DNA of 64,000 nt, taken from contig CAWIBS010000035.1 in NCBI GenBank assembly GCA_963834365.1, forward strand, positions 310,001-374,000, given 5' to 3'. The stretch comes from CAWJAP01 sp963834365. Lineage in GTDB: Bacteria; Acidobacteriota; Vicinamibacteria; Vicinamibacterales; Vicinamibacteraceae. The translations under genes and the position numbers were made by a program. Shown here piece after piece: positions 62,054 to 64,000 of the stretch (position 1 is its first letter; each line of letters opens with the position of its first letter). The notes beneath the pieces are model-generated. The model worked only from the letters and a program-made list of their open reading frames with translations. It was not told where the DNA came from and did not search any database.

Positions 62054-63305
62054 ATGGTGAAGAAGAACGGCGACAACGAGGTGCTCCGCTGCTCGTTCTG
62101 CAACAAGGACCAGAACGACGTGCGCAAGCTCATAGCGGGCCCGACCGTCTTCATCTGCGACGAGTGCGTCGAGGTCTGCAACGACATCATCGCCGACGAC
62201 AACCGGTTCGAGCGGCGCGACGGCTCGCGGTCGACGCTGCCGGTCCCGCAGGAGATCAAGAAGTTCCTCGACGAGTACGTCATCGGCCAGGAGCAGACGA
62301 AGAAGAAGCTCGCCGTCGCGGTCTACAACCACTACAAGCGGATCGAGATCCAGAAGCAGTCGCGCAGCCGCAACGAAGTCGAGCTGAACAAGTCGAACAT
62401 CCTGCTGATCGGCCCGACGGGCACCGGCAAGACGCTGCTGGCGCAGACGCTGGCCAAGCTGCTCTCGGTGCCGTTCACGATCGTCGACGCGACGACGCTC
62501 ACCGAAGCCGGCTACGTCGGGGAGGACGTCGAGAACATCATCCTCAAGCTGCTCCAGGCCGCCGGCGGCGAGATCGAGAAGGCGCAGCAGGGGATCATCT
62601 ACATCGACGAGGTGGACAAGATCTGCCGGAAGGACGAGAACCCCTCGATCACGCGCGACGTCTCCGGTGAAGGGGTGCAGCAGGCCCTGCTCAAGATTCT
62701 CGAGGGCACGGTCGCCAACGTGCCGCCGCAGGGCGGGCGCAAGCACCCGCACCAGGAGTTCTTCCAGGTGGACACGGCGAACATCCTGTTCATCTGCGGC
62801 GGGGCGTTCGTCGGCCTCGACAAGGTGATCGAGCGCCGCATCGGCAAGAAGACGCTGGGCTTCAAGGCCGACGTGCGGGCGATGGCCAAGCGCGAAATCG
62901 GCGCGACGCTCGAGATGGCCGAGCCACAGGATCTCATCAAGTACGGGCTCATCCCGGAGTTCGTCGGCCGCCTCCCCGTCGTCGGCACGCTGCACGAGCT
63001 CGACAAGCCGGCCCTGATCCAGATCCTCACCCAGCCGCGGAACGCGATTACGCGTCAGTACCAGCGGCTGTTCGAGTACCGAGAACGTGAAGCTGCGCTT
63101 CACCGACGATGCGCTCGAAGCGATCGCGGGGCTGGCGCTGCAGCGCAAGATCGGCGCCCGCGGCCTGCGGATGATCATCGAGGATCTGATGCTCGACCTC
63201 ATGTACACCCTGCCCGGGCAGAAGAAGATCCGGGAATGCGTCATCACGCGCGACGTGGTCGAGGCGCGCGAGAAGCCGATCACGCTGATGGAGAAAGCTG
63301 GATAG
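62054..63305 (+). CDS. clpX: ATP-dependent Clp protease ATP-binding subunit, one frameshift
   Basis: About 417 residues. The N-terminal zinc-binding domain has CSFC and CDEC (C13, C16, C35, C38). Walker A is LLIGPTGTGKTLLAQTLAKL, followed by DATTLTEAGYVGEDVENIIL, Walker B IIYIDEVDKICR, the sensor region DVSGEGVQQALLKILEGTVA and RGD-type LIPEFVGRLPVV. One extra C at 63080 breaks LFEYENVKLRFTDDALEAIA; the C-terminal domain then continues KIGARGLRMIIEDLMLDLMY to a TAG at 63305. ClpX unfolds tagged proteins and passes them to ClpP. Its near-essential role and perfect continuation suggest a read error. Confidence 0.93.
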
Positions 63306-63412
63306 GCGGCGCGAGCTGCAGGCGACGGGCCCGTTCAGGCCCGCCACGTCGCGGCGCGGGCTGACAGGCCGCGACGCTCCGCAGTCGTGACGCCAGTCCG
63401 TCCGATCCCCCT

Positions 63413-64000
63413 ATGGAAGTCTTTGAAACCCTCCCCATCGTGCCCTTGCGGGACGTCGTCGTCTTCCCGCACATGATGATGCCGTTCGTCATCGGACGCC
63501 CGTCGTCGATCCGGGCGCTCGAGCACGCGCTCGGCAAGGACAAGCGCATCTTCCTGGCGGCGCAGCACGAGGCGGCCGTCGACGAGCCGCAGCCGGCCGA
63601 CATCTTCACGATGGGCTGTGTCGCCAACATCGTGCAGAGCCTGAAGCTGCCGGACGGCAACATCAAGGTGCTGGTCGAGGGCGTGGACCGCGCGCGCGCG
63701 GTCGAGTGGAAGGAAGACAAGGGCTTCTTCCGCGTCGTCGTGAAGATGATCCCGCGCGTCAAGGAGGAGCCGACCGACGTCGAGACGATCATGAGCCGCG
63801 TCGTCTCGATGTTCGAGCAGTACGTGAAGCTCTCGAACAACCTGAATTTCGACGCGATGATCGCCGCGGTCCGCGTCGACGACCCGTCGCGGCTCGGCGA
63901 CACGATCGCCGCGCACCTGCTCGTGGGGGTCGAAGAGAAGCAGAATCTGCTCGAGATCGTCTCGCCCGTCGAACGGTTGAACCGCATCGCCAGCGTCCTC
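63413..64000 (+). CDS. lon: Lon protease, N-terminal part (3' end outside window)
   Basis: An open frame of 196 codons runs off the window. MEVFETLPIVPLRDVVVFPH then MMMPFVIGRPSSIRALEHAL is the Lon N-terminal substrate-binding domain, followed by IFLAAQHEAAVDEPQPADIF, MGCVANIVQSLKLPDGNIKV and LVEGVDRARAVEW. The AAA+ and Ser-Lys protease domains lie beyond the edge. It is the last visible gene of the tig-clpP-clpX-lon order and starts 107 bases after clpX. Confidence 0.94.
   Translation, partial: MEVFETLPIVPLRDVVVFPHMMMPFVIGRPSSIRALEHALGKDKRIFLAAQHEAAVDEPQPADIFTMGCVANIVQSLKLPDGNIKVLVEGVDRARAVEWKEDKGFFRVVVKMIPRVKEEPTDVETIMSRVVSMFEQYVKLSNNLNFDAMIAAVRVDDPSRLGDTIAAHLLVGVEEKQNLLEIVSPVERLNRIASVL

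Noticed and set aside
63070..63090. Programmed frameshift in clpX
   Set aside because: No slippery sequence or stimulatory structure; a single inserted C fits the error pattern seen across the window.

Overview
The window is high-GC DNA (roughly two thirds G+C by eye) from a Gram-negative bacterium with an outer membrane. TonB-dependent receptor, porins, many Tat/Sec-exported enzymes, Hanks-type Ser/Thr kinases with TPR or TolB-like tails, an Oar-type carboxypeptidase-regulatory domain on the TonB receptor and the order trigger factor-clpP-clpX-lon fit an Acidobacteriota genome, most likely the Vicinamibacteria group. The lineage is inference; no 16S gene is present.

Layout. 1-14.5 kb: remains of a glycosyltransferase, a nucleotidyltransferase (PF14907-like) and a methyltransferase, then a tightly coupled ten-gene operon (2711-14458): glycosyltransferase, HPr-kinase-like P-loop protein, four B12-binding-type radical SAM enzymes, one radical SAM/SPASM enzyme, two methyltransferases and an amidohydrolase. 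It looks like a biosynthetic cluster of unknown product and is the best candidate for an undescribed system. 14.5-18 kb: two tandem paralogous membrane glycosyltransferases. 18.2-32.4 kb: rhomboid protease with zinc ribbon, D-aminoacylase and Gfo/Idh pair, Ser/Thr kinase, outer-membrane protein, Tat-exported sugar-isomerase-like enzyme, di-haem oxidoreductase, TPR protein, polysaccharide deacetylase and a secreted lectin-like protein. 32.5-41.3 kb: a second exported sugar isomerase and a corrinoid salvage island on the minus strand (cbiZ, cbiB, cobalamin riboswitch, TonB receptor, cobQ, MFS transporter). 41.6-44.3 kb: porin, CuA-type cupredoxin and di-haem protein in one operon. 44.4-59.3 kb: PEP carboxylase, acetyl-esterase-like hydrolase, NfeD-SPFH pair, topoisomerase IB, aldehyde dehydrogenase plus kinase, egtD-egtB for ergothioneine, and two related small secreted proteins. 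59.7-64 kb: tRNA-Leu(TAG), tig, clpP, clpX and the start of lon.

Two properties cut across the window. First, many genes are broken by frameshifts that are nearly always one extra base, clustered at 0.4-1.7, 6.4-13.1, 25.7-32.9 and 33.6-41.3 kb and almost absent from 41.6-63 kb. Motifs resume intact after each shift, and even clpX carries one, so most are probably read errors rather than true pseudogenes; coordinates of these genes span the restored reading. Second, many intergenic gaps hold short degenerate repeats drawn from a small set of word-like units (for example GGCTGGAGC, GGGCGACT, GGTCTTCG, CTACGGGCTA, CCACGGACAAG and the hairpin CCGGCTTCAGCCGG), which is unusual and not explained by any gene.
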